Numbered from the stretch's first letter, positions 38,787-48,087 are shown. The stretch is DNA of 64,000 bases from Thalassobacillus sp. CUG 92003 (GCF_013618635.1 NZ_JABLSJ010000008.1:62001-126000); one strand, 5' to 3'. Made by a program: numbers and translations. Notes: a model not told the origin generated them from the letters alone.

Positions 38787-38813
38787 AGTATAACACATTG
38801 GAAGCGCTTTTGG
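38787..38813 (-). promoter_or_regulatory. gapB promoter with CcpN box and cre-like site
   Basis: On the minus strand TGTGTTATACT (38787-38797) contains an extended -10 and fits the CcpN consensus TRTGHYATAYW (recalled) at every position. Next to it, read on the plus strand, TTGGAAGCGCTTTTGG (38798-38813) resembles a CcpA cre site with two mismatches. Both would lower gapB during growth on glucose. Confidence 0.6.
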
Positions 38814-38827
38814 TGTATAAGAGTTGC

Positions 38828-38880
38828 AAAAAAACGAATTCAGGCTTATCCCTACAAGCTTATCGCCCAAAAAGTCTGAA
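38828..38880 (-). terminator. Terminator of polA-mutM-ytaF-coaE
   Basis: The stem TTCAGACTT/AAGCCTGAA (one mismatch) with a 24-base loop is followed by TCGTTTTTTTG on the minus strand, 55 bases after coaE. Confidence 0.6.
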
Positions 38881-38935
38881 CCCGGCTCGTGCATCAAAAA
38901 ATGCCTTGCATTGATATACAAGACATTAGATGACA

Positions 38936-39535
38936 TTACAGGATATTCCATTTCGATAAAATATGTTTCAATTGATGATAGGACGATTCTCTGCTTTGGG
39001 AATTATCAATGATTTCGTGGGCCATCTCAGCTTTTTCCTTCACTGGAATTTGCGCCTGAATACGCTCCATCGCTTCTGCTTGTGACGACTTGTCGCGGTG
39101 CATCAAACGTTCAAGCTGAATCGTCTCATCTACATATACGACAATAATTTTATCGACATAATGAGATAGCTTGCTTTCAAAGAGTAGTGGGATGTCCAAT
39201 ACGACAGCAGGATAGTGTTCAGCTTTATACTGATCTCGTTTTGCAATCATCCGCTCACGCACAGCCGGGTGAACAATGCCATTCAAGGTTTCTCGTTTGC
39301 TCTCGTCTTTAAACACGATACTCCCCAGTGCTTTACGGTCGAGTGTCCCATCCTCATGCAGAATGTGGTTGCCAAACGTGTCGATAATCGACTCGTAAGC
39401 CTTCTCTCCAGGTTCGACCACTTCTCTAGAAAGCTGATCCGCATCGATCACGGGGATATCGAATTCGCTGAACATGTGAGAGATGGTGCTTTTACCTGTG
39501 GCAATGCTTCCTGTTAATCCGATTACAACTGTCAT
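38936..39535 (-). CDS. coaE: Dephospho-CoA kinase
   Basis: The 199-residue last enzyme of coenzyme A synthesis phosphorylates the ribose 3'-OH of dephospho-CoA. The P-loop is GSIATGKST (9-17), with DADQLSREVVEPG and LDIPLLFES further on. It is the last gene of the polA-mutM-ytaF-coaE operon, 15 bases after ytaF. Confidence 0.96.
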   Translation of the reverse strand: MTVVIGLTGSIATGKSTISHMFSEFDIPVIDADQLSREVVEPGEKAYESIIDTFGNHILHEDGTLDRKALGSIVFKDESKRETLNGIVHPAVRERMIAKRDQYKAEHYPAVVLDIPLLFESKLSHYVDKIIVVYVDETIQLERLMHRDKSSQAEAMERIQAQIPVKEKAEMAHEIIDNSQSRESSYHQLKHILSKWNIL

Positions 39536-39550
39536 ACGAATCCCCCTTAT

Positions 39551-40171
39551 TTATACCAATTTTAAAATGCCAATCGTGATAAGCAAAATGGCCGGCAATA
39601 GGCTCATATTATCGATCCACTTGACGTGCCGTAGTCGACGACCTAGATGTGCCCCGATAAACAGCATACCGCTTGTTGCTGCGCCGATACAAACAGAGGT
39701 AGCAAAGTGATGAATTCCTATGAATGCAGCACTGATGCCAGCCCCGACAGTATCTAAAGATAGAGCCAGTGCGAGCACGATGACCTCTTTCCCCCGTATC
39801 GCTCCCGAGTCATCCATATCGGCTTTTTGCGGATCTTTTAGAATATGAGCTAAATGAGGGACTTCCTGAGATTTTTCCTTGTAGCTTTCCTCATTGCCTT
39901 TTAATGGAATGACGATTTGGACGAGTAAATAGACACCTACAGCAATGAGAATGTAAGCCCCAATGCTCTCACTTAAATGAGCAGGGAACATCCCTTTTAA
40001 AAATGAAGCAGCAAACATAGAGCTATAAAACACAAAGCCTGATAAGGTTGCAATAATAAAGAGGTTCCAAGCAGAAATTTGAATGTTCTTCAACCCAAAC
40101 ACAATGCCCACACCAAAGCTGTCTATACTGACAGCTATTACAAGCAGAGCTGCAAACAACACCATCCCCAT
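39551..40171 (-). CDS. ytaF: Sporulation membrane protein YtaF
   Basis: A 206-residue membrane protein with six predicted helices, related to the manganese exporter MntP. Repeated halves each carry an Asp motif: ALLVIAVSIDSFGVGI near the N-terminus and LALALSLDTVGAGI in the second half. A charged loop (about 92-125) divides them. The transported substrate is not known. It lies between mutM and coaE, as in B. subtilis. Confidence 0.88.
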   Translation of the reverse strand: MGMVLFAALLVIAVSIDSFGVGIVFGLKNIQISAWNLFIIATLSGFVFYSSMFAASFLKGMFPAHLSESIGAYILIAVGVYLLVQIVIPLKGNEESYKEKSQEVPHLAHILKDPQKADMDDSGAIRGKEVIVLALALSLDTVGAGISAAFIGIHHFATSVCIGAATSGMLFIGAHLGRRLRHVKWIDNMSLLPAILLITIGILKLV

Positions 40172-40233
40172 ACCTCATCACCTTTATCCGTAACGTTTTG
40201 AGATAGTATATGGGAATGGGCAGTCGGTGTGTG

Positions 40234-41058
40234 TTACTGCTGACACACAGGGCAAAGATGAGTCCCTCGATTACTCACCTTTATCTTAATGATTTCTTCT
40301 CCGCACTGTTTACAAGGTGATGCTTCCTGCCCGTAGACAAACAATTCCTTTTGGAACGACCCGCTGGCACCTTCACTGTTCACATAGCTGCGGATCGTTG
40401 TGCCTCCTTGAGCCAAGGCTTCCTGCAACGTATCTATAGCAGCTTGTCTCACGCGTTCAGCTTCCAAATAAGTAAGTGTATGTGCGGTTCTTTCGGGGTG
40501 GATGTAAGACCGGAATAATGTTTCATCTACATAAATATTGCCGAGTCCTGCCACTACTGTCTGATCTAAGAGCACCGATTTTATTTGGCGCGTAGTATGC
40601 TTTAATTTCTCAAATAAATAAGATGCTGTGAACGTTGGATCAAAAGGATCGGGTCCTAAGGTATTAAGCGGTTTATTGTCATAGGCATCTCCCTTATTAA
40701 AAACGTGCATCGTCCCAAATTTTCGCACGTCTTGATACCGGAGATCTGTGCCGCTGGCAAAATGGAATAAAATGTGGGTGTGGGGGAGCGCCACTTCCTC
40801 CTTGGGATAGACGGCATATTTACCTTCCATACGAAGGTGGGACACCAGCGTGACATCATCCATGTCAAACAATAAAAATTTACCTTTGCGGTTGATCTCG
40901 TGAATCGTCTGCCCTTGCAGCAGCATTTTGAATTCATCCGGATCACCTGGCCGTTTAATGATATTGTCCCAAAGGATTGTGGTCTCATCTATGGTTTGGC
41001 CAATAACCCGTTCCCGTAACGTTTGTCTGACTGTTTCTACTTCCGGTAGCTCCGGCAT
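40234..41058 (-). CDS. mutM: Formamidopyrimidine-DNA glycosylase
   Basis: The 274-residue repair enzyme removes 8-oxoguanine and opens the strand by beta-delta elimination. The N-terminus PELPEVETV supplies the catalytic Pro2 and Glu3. The helix-two-turn-helix (VVAGLGNIYVDE) and the C-terminal zinc finger with Cys pairs CKQC and CPVC are present. It lies 17 bases after polA, in a repair operon. Confidence 0.97.
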   Translation of the reverse strand: MPELPEVETVRQTLRERVIGQTIDETTILWDNIIKRPGDPDEFKMLLQGQTIHEINRKGKFLLFDMDDVTLVSHLRMEGKYAVYPKEEVALPHTHILFHFASGTDLRYQDVRKFGTMHVFNKGDAYDNKPLNTLGPDPFDPTFTASYLFEKLKHTTRQIKSVLLDQTVVAGLGNIYVDETLFRSYIHPERTAHTLTYLEAERVRQAAIDTLQEALAQGGTTIRSYVNSEGASGSFQKELFVYGQEASPCKQCGEEIIKIKVSNRGTHLCPVCQQ

Positions 41059-41075
41059 GATGACATTCTCCTTAC

Positions 41076-43718
41076 TTATTTAGCATCGAACCAGGTAGAG
41101 CCGTAAGAGTAATCGACCTCTAAGGGCACATCCAGAGAAATGGTGCCCTCCATGACAGACTGGACCATTGTTTTCAATTGATCGATCTCGTCTTCAGGGG
41201 CTTCCAGGATCAGTTCGTCATGGACTTGCAAGAGTAAATTCGCTTGCATATTTTCCGCTTCAAGTTTCGCATTCAAATCAATCATCGCTTTTTTGATGAT
41301 ATCGGCTGCACTACCTTGAATCGGCGTGTTCATGGCAGTCCGTTCTGCTGCACTCCGGCGATTAAAGTTCCGGCTCGTTACATCCGGAAGATAACGCCTG
41401 CGATTCATAAAGGTAGTCACAAAACCCTTTTCTTTTGCTTCTCTTACCGTGTTATCCATGTAGGCTTTGACTTGCGGATAGCTTTCAAAATACCGATCAA
41501 TGAAAGCCTGGGCATCCTTACGCGAAATGGACAGACTTTGAGACAGCCCATAATCACTGATGCCGTAGACAATTCCAAAGTTGACCGCTTTGGCTTGACG
41601 TCTCATGTTCCCATCAATTTCATCTTCCTTGACGCCGAATACTTCCATTGCCGTCTGGGTGTGAATATCCCGCCCTGAATTAAATGCTTCAATCAGTTTT
41701 ACATCCTGCGACATATGCGCTAAAACGCGCAATTCAATCTGTGAATAGTCACTTGCAAAGATCACCCATCCCGGTTGAGAAGGAATGAACGCTTGCCTTA
41801 TTTTCCGCCCTTCTTTTAGACGGATCGGTATATTCTGCAGATTCGGATCCGTTGAACTGAGACGGCCGGTTTGAGTTAAGGCTTGATTGAATCGCGTGTG
41901 TATTTTTCCCGTTTCCTCATTGACCACTTTAAGCAACCCTTCGATATAGGTCGACTGCAGCTTGCTCAGCTGTCTGTATAATAGGATGTGGGGAATGATC
42001 TCGTGTTTGTCTGTCAACTGCTCTAATACATCCGCCGACGTCGAATACCCCGTCTTTGTTTTTTTGATGACAGGTAAGCCGAGCTGTTCAAATAAAATAG
42101 GTCCGAGCTGTTTAGGCGAATTCAAATTGAATTGTGTGCCGGCCATTTTATAGATGTCTTCTTTAATAGCTTCTAATCGATCATGAAGCTCCTGCTGCAT
42201 CTCCTGTAGTCTCTGAACATCTACTTTAACACCAAGATGTTCCATTTTCCCAAGGATGACTGCCAGCGGCATTTCAAGCTCTTCGTAAAGGGTAAATTGT
42301 TCGTTTTGCTTGAGCTGCTCTTCAATTTGCTGTTTCAATTCATACAAAAGCGAAGCCTTCCGCACCACGTGCTGGGCGAGCGTTTCATCATCCGGACGCT
42401 TCAGTTTAGCTCCTTTTCCATACACTTCTTCGTCATACTGAACCCCCGTAACCCCCAGTCGATGACTGATAGCTGGGATGTCATGGTTATTTTCGGAAGG
42501 ATTGACAAGATAAGAGGCCAATAATAAATCGAAATCGATCCCCTGAATCTCGATTCCATTCCGGAGCAAAGCGACAATCGTTCCTTTCGCATCAAAAACA
42601 GACTTCTTCTGATCACGATCCTCAGCCCATTGTTTAAAGGCTGGAGACGCAGCTGCCTTTTCGATCGGGATGAAGTATTTCCCCGTATCATTTACAATGG
42701 CCAACCCTTCAATCGGTGCATAATGGTAATTATCGTCTAACATTTCAATCACTAAGGAATCCTCCCCAGTAAAATGATGCTGCTGCAACTCTTCAGGATA
42801 ATCCACCGTTAGCTCTTGCAAATGAGGCGATTCAGCTGACTCAGCTTCTTGTTCATCCGACGAAATACGACCTAAAAGGGATTGGAAGCCCAAATCTTTG
42901 AAATGGTGGCTCACTTTATAGCTTTCGTAACCTTTAAATTCTAAGTCGGACAAACCAATCTCCAGGGGCGACTGAGTTTGAATCGTCACCAATTCTTTGC
43001 TCATGTAAGCATCGCCTTGATGATTTTCAAGTTTTTCTTTCAATTTCTTGCCGCTTACCTGATCAATGTGTTCAAATATAGCTTCAATGGTATCGTACTG
43101 TTTAAGTAATTTAACGGCGGTTTTTTCTCCTACGCCAGGGATTCCAGGGATGTTGTCCGAACTGTCGCCCATTAGCGCCTTGAGATCAATAATCTGATCA
43201 GGCCGCAGTTCCATTTTTTCCATCATGAAAGCAGGGTCATAAGCCTCTACGTTCGTTATTCCTTTTTTGGTCAGCGTGACGCTCGTTTTGTCCGAAACCA
43301 GCTGCAGCAAGTCTTTATCCCCTGAAATGACATTGGTGTCCATTCCTGATGCTTCGGCCTGTTTAACAAGCGTACCGATAATATCATCTGCTTCATATTG
43401 TTCCAATTGATAATGGGGTATACTGAAGGCGTCCAAAAGTTCTTTTAGTAATGGAAGCTGCTCTGATAATTCTGGCGGCGTTTTTTGACGCCCCCCTTTA
43501 TATTCTTTATATGTCTCATGTCTGAATGTCGTTTTACCAGCATCAAAAGCCACCAGCATGTGGGTTGGGCGATCTTCCTCTAAAATCTTTAACAGCATGG
43601 TCGTGAAACCATAAATGGCGTTGGTATATACGCCTTTATCATTATTTAATAGCGGTAACGCAAAAAAAGCGCGATATGCGATACTGTTTCCATCAATCAA
43701 CACTAATTTTTCGGACAT
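41076..43718 (-). CDS. polA: DNA polymerase I
   Basis: An 880-residue polymerase for Okazaki fragment processing and repair. The 5'-3' exonuclease domain (about 1-290) shows FDAGKTTFRHE and LMGDSSDNIPGIPGVGEKTA. The middle 3'-5' exonuclease domain (about 305-465) lacks the metal-binding D-x-E motif (DSLVIEML at its place), so proofreading is probably lost, as in Geobacillus. The polymerase domain has motif A DYSQIELRVLAH, motif B RRQAKAVNFGIVYG and motif C LQVHDELILE. It starts the polA-mutM-ytaF-coaE operon. Confidence 0.97.
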   Translation of the reverse strand: MSEKLVLIDGNSIAYRAFFALPLLNNDKGVYTNAIYGFTTMLLKILEEDRPTHMLVAFDAGKTTFRHETYKEYKGGRQKTPPELSEQLPLLKELLDAFSIPHYQLEQYEADDIIGTLVKQAEASGMDTNVISGDKDLLQLVSDKTSVTLTKKGITNVEAYDPAFMMEKMELRPDQIIDLKALMGDSSDNIPGIPGVGEKTAVKLLKQYDTIEAIFEHIDQVSGKKLKEKLENHQGDAYMSKELVTIQTQSPLEIGLSDLEFKGYESYKVSHHFKDLGFQSLLGRISSDEQEAESAESPHLQELTVDYPEELQQHHFTGEDSLVIEMLDDNYHYAPIEGLAIVNDTGKYFIPIEKAAASPAFKQWAEDRDQKKSVFDAKGTIVALLRNGIEIQGIDFDLLLASYLVNPSENNHDIPAISHRLGVTGVQYDEEVYGKGAKLKRPDDETLAQHVVRKASLLYELKQQIEEQLKQNEQFTLYEELEMPLAVILGKMEHLGVKVDVQRLQEMQQELHDRLEAIKEDIYKMAGTQFNLNSPKQLGPILFEQLGLPVIKKTKTGYSTSADVLEQLTDKHEIIPHILLYRQLSKLQSTYIEGLLKVVNEETGKIHTRFNQALTQTGRLSSTDPNLQNIPIRLKEGRKIRQAFIPSQPGWVIFASDYSQIELRVLAHMSQDVKLIEAFNSGRDIHTQTAMEVFGVKEDEIDGNMRRQAKAVNFGIVYGISDYGLSQSLSISRKDAQAFIDRYFESYPQVKAYMDNTVREAKEKGFVTTFMNRRRYLPDVTSRNFNRRSAAERTAMNTPIQGSAADIIKKAMIDLNAKLEAENMQANLLLQVHDELILEAPEDEIDQLKTMVQSVMEGTISLDVPLEVDYSYGSTWFDAK

Positions 43719-43917
43719 GATTCCACTCCTTCATAATAAAAAACGTCTTGGTCTGTCATTTATTCTACCATGTTTAAGCTCAAGAAGGAAAAAGCGTAGT
43801 CTTCATTACATGACGGGAAATAAAGGAGATCATGCCAACGAACAAAGGCGCTGGAGACGGCGTGGCTTATTAGGTATGTGTTATCCACGGGGTCCCAAAT
43901 TTTATCATTTCCCAGAC

Positions 43918-43947
43918 AAAAAAAGACGAGAGTTACTAGAACTCTCG
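43918..43947 (-). terminator. Terminator of phoPR
   Basis: The stem CGAGAGTT/AACTCTCG is followed by TCTTTTTTTG on the minus strand, 80 bases after phoR. The rest of the 300-base gap up to polA shows no gene. Confidence 0.85.
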
Positions 43948-44025
43948 CCCATAAGAAAACACCTTGGATGAAAGGGTTTCAAAGATAGTTTACCAACCAT
44001 GTTTAAAAAGGGTATTAATGGATTA

Positions 44026-45777
44026 TTAATGTTCTGTAAATTTCTTTGGTAATGTGATGTGAAATGTAGTACCAGCGTCCGGTGCACTGACCACCTCAAT
44101 AGAACCTTGATGCGCCTCGACGATATGTTTAACAATAGCCAAGCCCAGTCCAGTACCGCCTGAATTTCGGCTTCTTGCTTTATCAACGCGATAAAATCGT
44201 TCGAAAATACGGGAAATTTCTTCTTGAGGCATGCCAACTCCTGTATCTGTAATCGATAACGTCACATCTGCTTCACCGTCTACAATACGTATGCCAATCT
44301 CTCCATGCTCAGGAGTATAATTGACAGCGTTAGTCAACAGATTGAGAATGACTTGTTTTAACCGGCCAGAATCTCCTTCAATCATGGCGCTTGCTGAAAT
44401 GTCCTTTTGAATCTTGAGTGATTTCTGCTTGGCATGCTGCTCAATAAGGGGAACCGTTTCCTCTACGAGTTCCACAAAATCGAAGCGTTCGATATCAAGT
44501 TGAAAATCCTCTTTCTCTAACCTGGAGAGCTCTAATAAATCCTGGATCAATGATTGCAGACGACCGCTTTCCTTTAATATGATACGTAAGAACTGATCCA
44601 GCATCTGTTCATCTTTCATGGCCCCATCCAATAACGTTTCCGAAAACCCTCTGATTGAAGTGATGGGGGTCTTCAATTCATGAGAGACATTGGCCACAAA
44701 ATCTTTTCTCATTTGTTCTAACTGTTTTAATTCTGTAATGTCATGAAAAACGAGTACGACGCCTTTCCATTTGTGAGACTCACTGAATATAGGAGCACCT
44801 GTCACATTTAAATGCTTCCGTTGAATATGGAAGGGTGCGACAAACGTATGGCTGATCGTTTCCTCAAACATGTACACATCTTGAACAGTTTGATGCACCG
44901 CATCATAGGGGATTACGTCATAATATATATAACTGACGTACTCATGCTCTTCCCCACCCAGGCTATCAAGAAAAGCCCGGTTCACTAATAAGATGTAGCC
45001 TCTTTCATCAATTAGAACAAGTCCGCTCCCCATGTTATTGATGACCGCTTCCAACCTGTTCTCCTGCATACCTTGAGCACTGGTCATTTCCTGCAAATTA
45101 CGAGCCAGAATATTAATTGACTGACTTAATTCGCCCGCTTCACCAAAGTAGCCTTCATATGTACGGGCTTTATAATCCCCTTGCGCAAGCCGACTTGCCA
45201 CACTAGAAGCTGAACGAATCGGTTTGATATATTTGGAAAATATATTATAGCCGATAAAATATATGAGAAGGATGCCGAAAAATAGGGTCACCCCGATCAA
45301 CAACCAAATATTCTTTGTAATATTCCCAAGCGAATGAACGGGTGAGGCGAGTACTAAAGTAGCCGTCTCATTACCTATTTGTATAGATGAAGGATAGTAG
45401 AACACATCATCTATTAAAGTACCGCGTTGATTGTGACTTTGATTTGTCACCTGCTCTGTAATCTGATTCTTTTCCTCTTCGGTCACTTCATCCAAAACAT
45501 CTGAAGTATCCAGCACCAATTGATTGTCTTGGTTGAAAATGAACATCGCAGAATTAAATTGTTCACTCAAGTCGGAGAATTCGGCTTCATCCAATTGTTC
45601 ATGTGAGTCATAATCCTGCAGATAGTCAACAAAATACGCATGCTCATGCTCAATCCGTTCTTCAAAGAAACTGATGAAGTAGGTTCGTGTCAATTGCGCT
45701 AATAAGATGCCTAAGCTGACCATGACCACAACGATTAGAATGGTATAGATGAGCAGTGGTCGGGTATTTGACCTCAT
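44026..45777 (-). CDS. phoR: Phosphate-limitation sensor histidine kinase PhoR
   Basis: A 583-residue membrane kinase. A transmembrane helix (about 9-29), an extracellular domain (30-155) and a second helix (156-178) are followed by HAMP (about 180-235), PAS (240-350) and the kinase core. The phosphorylated His366 lies in FVANVSHELKTPITSIRGFS, the N box is LLTNAVNYTP, and the ATP site has DTGVGMP and GGTGLGLAIV. It starts directly after the phoP stop (TAAATG), so the two are translated together. In B. subtilis it reads wall teichoic acid intermediates during phosphate starvation. Confidence 0.95.
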   Translation of the reverse strand: MRSNTRPLLIYTILIVVVMVSLGILLAQLTRTYFISFFEERIEHEHAYFVDYLQDYDSHEQLDEAEFSDLSEQFNSAMFIFNQDNQLVLDTSDVLDEVTEEEKNQITEQVTNQSHNQRGTLIDDVFYYPSSIQIGNETATLVLASPVHSLGNITKNIWLLIGVTLFFGILLIYFIGYNIFSKYIKPIRSASSVASRLAQGDYKARTYEGYFGEAGELSQSINILARNLQEMTSAQGMQENRLEAVINNMGSGLVLIDERGYILLVNRAFLDSLGGEEHEYVSYIYYDVIPYDAVHQTVQDVYMFEETISHTFVAPFHIQRKHLNVTGAPIFSESHKWKGVVLVFHDITELKQLEQMRKDFVANVSHELKTPITSIRGFSETLLDGAMKDEQMLDQFLRIILKESGRLQSLIQDLLELSRLEKEDFQLDIERFDFVELVEETVPLIEQHAKQKSLKIQKDISASAMIEGDSGRLKQVILNLLTNAVNYTPEHGEIGIRIVDGEADVTLSITDTGVGMPQEEISRIFERFYRVDKARSRNSGGTGLGLAIVKHIVEAHQGSIEVVSAPDAGTTFHITLPKKFTEH

Positions 45778-46473
45778 TTACTTTGGCTCCTCCATTTTAT
45801 ACCCAAGTCCACGTATCGTTTTGATGTACACTGGTTTCTTCGTATCCGGCTCGATTTTTTCACGCAAATGACTGATATGAACATCTACAATTCGGGTATC
45901 CCCGGCAAAATCATAATTCCAAACCTTCTGAAGAAGAAGGTCACGGGAAAGGACTCTCCCTTTGTTCTTAGCCAGATACCATAGTAATTCGAATTCTTTT
46001 GGCGTAAACGTTAAGGGAATTTGCTTAATGGATGCTTCATACTGTTCGGGGTAAATCTCTAAATCTGCGATGGTCAATTTAGTATCATGTGTATCTTCAG
46101 GATCGCGATCGATTCTCCGCAAAATAGCTTTTATTCGCGCGACAACCTCCCTTGGACTGAAGGGCTTAGTCAAATAATCGTCAGCGCCAAGTTCTAACCC
46201 GAGCACTTTATCGAATTCTTCATCTTTTGCGGTCAGCATCAAAATGGGGGTGTGGATTTGTTTTTGCCTTAAACGTTTGCATACTTCCATACCATCCATT
46301 TCAGGAAGCATCACATCAAGAACGATCATATCAAATTTAGTCACTTCTGCCTTGGATAAGGCATCTGCTCCTGTATAAGCCACATCACTTTCAAATCCAG
46401 CTTGTTCAATATTGTATTTTAATAAGGTCACTATGGACTCTTCATCGTCGACAATCAGCACGTTCTGCTTCAT
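45778..46473 (-). CDS. phoP: Phosphate response regulator PhoP
   Basis: A 231-residue OmpR-type regulator. The receiver domain has Asp9 and Asp10, phosphoacceptor Asp53 (IVLDVMLPEMDG) and Lys103. The C-terminal winged helix ends RIVDVHISHLREKIEPDTKK. The ATG at 46473 has GAGG eight bases upstream and gives the usual start (MKQNVLIVDDE). In B. subtilis the phoPR promoter region is reached through several sigma factors and PhoP itself. Confidence 0.96.
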   Translation of the reverse strand: MKQNVLIVDDEESIVTLLKYNIEQAGFESDVAYTGADALSKAEVTKFDMIVLDVMLPEMDGMEVCKRLRQKQIHTPILMLTAKDEEFDKVLGLELGADDYLTKPFSPREVVARIKAILRRIDRDPEDTHDTKLTIADLEIYPEQYEASIKQIPLTFTPKEFELLWYLAKNKGRVLSRDLLLQKVWNYDFAGDTRIVDVHISHLREKIEPDTKKPVYIKTIRGLGYKMEEPK

Positions 46474-46831
46474 AACCATCACCTCTAATTTGCGTTATCT
46501 CCATCATACAATGAAGCGGCACATTTGAACACGGCTCCTTAAAATCTTTACACAATGTTAATAAATGTCTTGATATCCAATTGCCATGCCCTTCGTGACA
46601 TATTATTTGAAACATTTACTGATTTCCATTAAACCTTACTAACTTGAAACATTGCGACTCAAACCCTCATTGCTGCATTTTAATGAGGGTTGACTCTCTC
46701 ATTTAACATAACCAATAATAACCATATTATCATCTCATATTATAAAGAAAGGCTCAGTAAAGTTTGTTGTTGATATTTGAAGTGGATAGTTAGCTCGAAA
46801 CGGAGTCTTTCGCTACAGGGTAAAATTCTAT
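46474..46831. other. Gene-free stretch upstream of phoP
   Basis: It holds no gene. A row of TTTACA-like hexamers starts at 46547, 46558, 46570 and 46581 on the plus strand, a weak PhoP-box pattern. A perfect 10-bp hairpin AACCCTCATT/AATGAGGGTT (46662-46691) may be a terminator of the citZ-icd-mdh unit. Confidence 0.4.
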
Positions 46832-46977
46832 AAGACTCGATTTCGAGATGTTTGTAGGCGTGTAGGGCCGTTGGGGAAGGATTCGCTTTCCTGCGGGGGA
46901 ACTGCCAAGCTTCTTCAGGATTCGCCTTCCGGGATCTTGCCTTGCTCCTTCTAAATTATAGGGGGTTGCCCTCTAGA
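46832..46977 (+). repeat. Left inverted arm
   Basis: Plus-strand copy beginning AAGACTCGATTTCGAGATG. It aligns with the right arm read on the minus strand. Confidence 0.6.
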
Positions 46978-47324
46978 TCAAAGGGTTGCCTTATTTGACC
47001 TATCCAGCTACGGCGTCTAGCGGCTAGTGAGACTTCCCTCGCTTCTGTACGATAAGTCAACATCGAATCACGTCGTTCTTCGTGTTTCCTTTATCTCCTA
47101 CAGCTCAGTCCAGTCCATACGCCGCTGACCAAGACACCTCCGCTTTCAGAGGGGAGTCTCACCCTTCCCCATCGGCCCTTGCCATATAGGCCTCTCGACA
47201 TCACTTGGTTGCGCATCTACCTATAGGGAACCGATAGCACATATAATCACGCGTATGAAAGCTTTTTCAGTCAAAGCTTCCTGTTACGGAAGGTCGTTTC
47301 GAGCACCTTATGATTGTATGGTGA

Positions 47325-47472
47325 ATGGGAAAACGGTGAGACGCCTGTGGGAATAACATGAGCGGTGAGATCCCGCAAGGCGTAGCCTGAGGAAGCTCAC
47401 CCCATGCCCACGGAAAGCGATTCGTTTTCCCAGCCAGCATCCGCATACACAAAAATCTCGCAACTGAGTCTT
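47325..47472 (-). repeat. Right inverted arm
   Basis: Minus-strand copy beginning AAGACTCAGTTGCGAGAT at 47472. It contains several small internal dyads around CGCTTTCC and GGGATCTCACC. Confidence 0.6.
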
Positions 47473-47535
47473 CCACAATAGGGAGGTTTTAGTTGAATTA
47501 GCCCACTATATAAAAAATGAAGAGATGCTCATACT

Positions 47536-48012
47536 TTAATAGAAATTTTCCAGTGAACTTGCGGTCATGGAACGGGGCTCATAGGGAGGCGCAACAGTTA
47601 AAGTGCCTTGTAAAATGACGTCTCCTTCTGTATCGAACCCTGTTGCCTCACACAAAACGGTGTGCTCCTCATGTTGTATGTCTGTGATTTCAACGGTAAA
47701 TTTGACTTCATCGTAATGGTGAACGGGTTTGGGGTAATGAATATGAGATTGAAGAATATGACTCCCCGGACCCGGCAGGTGCATTGAAATGATGGACGAT
47801 ACCATTCCAAACAACATAACTGCTGGCACCACAGGCTGTTTATAAGGGGTTTGGGAAGCATAATCATGCTGAATATACAGCGGATTTGCATCGTCCGTCA
47901 ATCCAAGATACATCAGTAAGTCCCGATCTTCAATTACATTTGACGCCGTGTAGCTCGAACCGACTTCCAATTCATGGACTTTCTTTCCCAGTTTTCTGCG
48001 CTTTCCTAACAT
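47536..48012 (-). CDS. MaoC-like (hotdog) dehydratase family protein
   Basis: A 158-residue hotdog-fold protein of the MaoC or FAS1-dehydratase type. The motif YLGLTDDANPLYIQHDYA, followed by PVVPAVMLFGMVSSIISMHLP, contains the Asp and His of the R-specific hydratase catalytic dyad (D-x(4)-H) in altered form: DDANPLYIQH. It may act on a 2-enoyl-CoA, but the substrate is unknown. The ATG at 48012 follows AGAGGTGA; upstream codons to 48084 read through the mdh hairpin and are not likely. It lies 75 bases after mdh. Confidence 0.78.
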   Translation of the reverse strand: MLGKRRKLGKKVHELEVGSSYTASNVIEDRDLLMYLGLTDDANPLYIQHDYASQTPYKQPVVPAVMLFGMVSSIISMHLPGPGSHILQSHIHYPKPVHHYDEVKFTVEITDIQHEEHTVLCEATGFDTEGDVILQGTLTVAPPYEPRSMTASSLENFY

Positions 48013-48053
48013 ACGATCACCTCTTTGAAAACGATTTCCTAACCGTGAAGAAA

Positions 48054-48082
48054 GAGGATTCGAGGAAAAACCCCGAATCCTC
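48054..48082 (-). terminator. Hairpin after mdh
   Basis: A 9-bp perfect stem GAGGATTCG/CGAATCCTC lies between mdh and the MaoC-like gene. The tail (TTTCTTC) is weak, so read-through is possible. Confidence 0.6.
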
Positions 48083-48087
48083 ATCGT

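Larger units (their letters stand above)
46832..47472. mobile_element. Possible non-autonomous element with long inverted arms
   Basis: The block has no credible gene. Its two ends are related in opposite orientation: 46832-46977 (plus) and 47472-47325 (minus) both read AAGACTC, then CGAGAT.TTTGT, then TCGCTTTCC, then GCTTC.TCAGG, then CGCCTT.CGGGATCT. Only moderate gaps interrupt the match, over about 145 bases. A middle section of about 350 bases contains more related words, for example GGGCCG.TGGGGAAGG. It separates phoP from the mdh operon, which are adjacent in B. subtilis. An insertion is likely, but no target duplication was found. Confidence 0.5.

Noticed and set aside
38754-38951. 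A 65-residue frame between gapB and coaE
   Set aside because: It runs through the gapB promoter and the coaE terminator and lacks a start signal.
47267-47476. A 69-residue minus-strand frame in the inverted-arm block
   Set aside because: It has no ribosome site, lies across inverted repeats and resembles no protein.
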